From contig CAIVXP010000026.1 in NCBI GenBank assembly GCA_903909905.1, positions 1 through 6,491 on the forward strand: a stretch of 6,491 nucleotides of DNA. Direction: 5' to 3'. The translations under genes were made by a program, and so were the position numbers. The notes below the pieces were generated by a model. It had not been told where the DNA came from, made no database searches, and saw only the letters and a list, made by a program, of their open reading frames with translations. The DNA comes from Akkermansiaceae bacterium (GTDB taxonomy: Bacteria; Verrucomicrobiota; Verrucomicrobiia; Verrucomicrobiales; Akkermansiaceae). Shown here one piece after another: positions 6,201 to 6,491 of the stretch (positions within the stretch are counted from its first letter, which is position 1; every line of letters starts with the position of its first letter).

Positions 6201-6491
6201 ATGAACGAAGGAACACGCCTCAACAAATTCCTTGCCTCCTGCGCCATCGGCTCGCGCCGCAAATGCGATGAGCTGATCCAAGCCGGCCGCGTCGAGGTGA
6301 ACGGCAACCCATGCCTCAACATGGGCACGCGCATCGGCCCCGCCGACCATGTCCGCGTCGATGGCAAACGCGTCACGCCTAAGGAAACGATCACCGTCGC
6401 GTTCAATAAACCCCGCGGCTATGTCTGCACGCGCGAGGATGAACTCGGCCGCGACACAATCTACACGCTGCTGCCTCAAACCATGCATTCC
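6201..6491 (+). CDS. RsuA/RluB/RluE-family pseudouridine synthase, N-terminal part (cut by window end)
   Basis: An open frame of 97 codons with no stop, running off the right edge. The family isomerises a specific uridine to pseudouridine in 16S or 23S rRNA. Residues 5-64 form an S4 RNA-binding domain: TRLNKFLASCAIGSRRKCDE and then LIQAGRVEVNG, a strong signature with the SRRK and AGRV elements. The start of the synthase domain follows, with FNKPRG (68-73) and RDTIYTLLP (84-92), as in RsuA/RluB/RluE proteins. The catalytic aspartate motif (GRLDxxTxGLL) would lie past the window end, so activity cannot be confirmed. ATG at 6201 puts the S4 domain at the usual distance from the N-terminus. No Shine-Dalgarno is visible, and a terminator sits only 19 nt upstream, so the source of its transcript is unclear. 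Which rRNA it acts on cannot be told. Confidence 0.93.
   Translation, partial: MNEGTRLNKFLASCAIGSRRKCDELIQAGRVEVNGNPCLNMGTRIGPADHVRVDGKRVTPKETITVAFNKPRGYVCTREDELGRDTIYTLLPQTMHS

Overview
The window looks like ordinary chromosomal DNA from a member of the Verrucomicrobiota (PVC superphylum). Three things point there: a 51-residue highly basic protein that resembles a small-protein family I know from Verrucomicrobia and Chlamydiae, a lone verrucomicrobial-style type II pseudopilin, and an ArgB with an IKMGG variant of the nucleotide-binding motif. The coding DNA is GC-rich with strong G/C preference at third positions, which produces many long shadow frames. The phylum call is inference and no database was consulted.

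Layout, left to right. (1) The C-terminal part of a CHASE2-type membrane sensor protein, cut by the left edge, on the plus strand. (2) argB (N-acetylglutamate kinase), whose ATG overlaps the sensor's stop codon. (3) Converging on argB after only 13 bp, a minus-strand GspG-like prepilin of lower GC content. (4) A 177-bp divergent intergenic region (2325-2501) with two adjacent perfect palindromes lying on a candidate pilin promoter, and a candidate rnr promoter at the other end. (5) rnr (RNase R, full length). (6) Only 21 nt after its stop and in the same frame, an adenosine-deaminase-family gene with a GTG start. (7) A 119-bp gap with one hairpin. (8) The small basic protein gene. (9) A well-formed intrinsic terminator. 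(10) The start of an RsuA/RluB-family pseudouridine synthase, cut by the right edge. No stretch longer than 300 bp lacks a gene. I saw no tRNA, rRNA, CRISPR array, insertion sequence or attachment site.

Functionally, the right half is themed on RNA: RNase R degrades structured RNA, the deaminase may recycle purine (deoxy)nucleosides, the small basic protein has the composition of an RNA-binding protein, and the last gene modifies rRNA. The left half (sensor, arginine biosynthesis, pilin) has no evident common theme. None of the six visible start codons has a Shine-Dalgarno sequence at normal spacing, which suggests that non-SD initiation is common here.

I found no convincing evidence of an undescribed multi-gene system. 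The most interesting items are the twin palindromes at 2362-2392, the small basic protein, and the apparent general lack of Shine-Dalgarno sequences.
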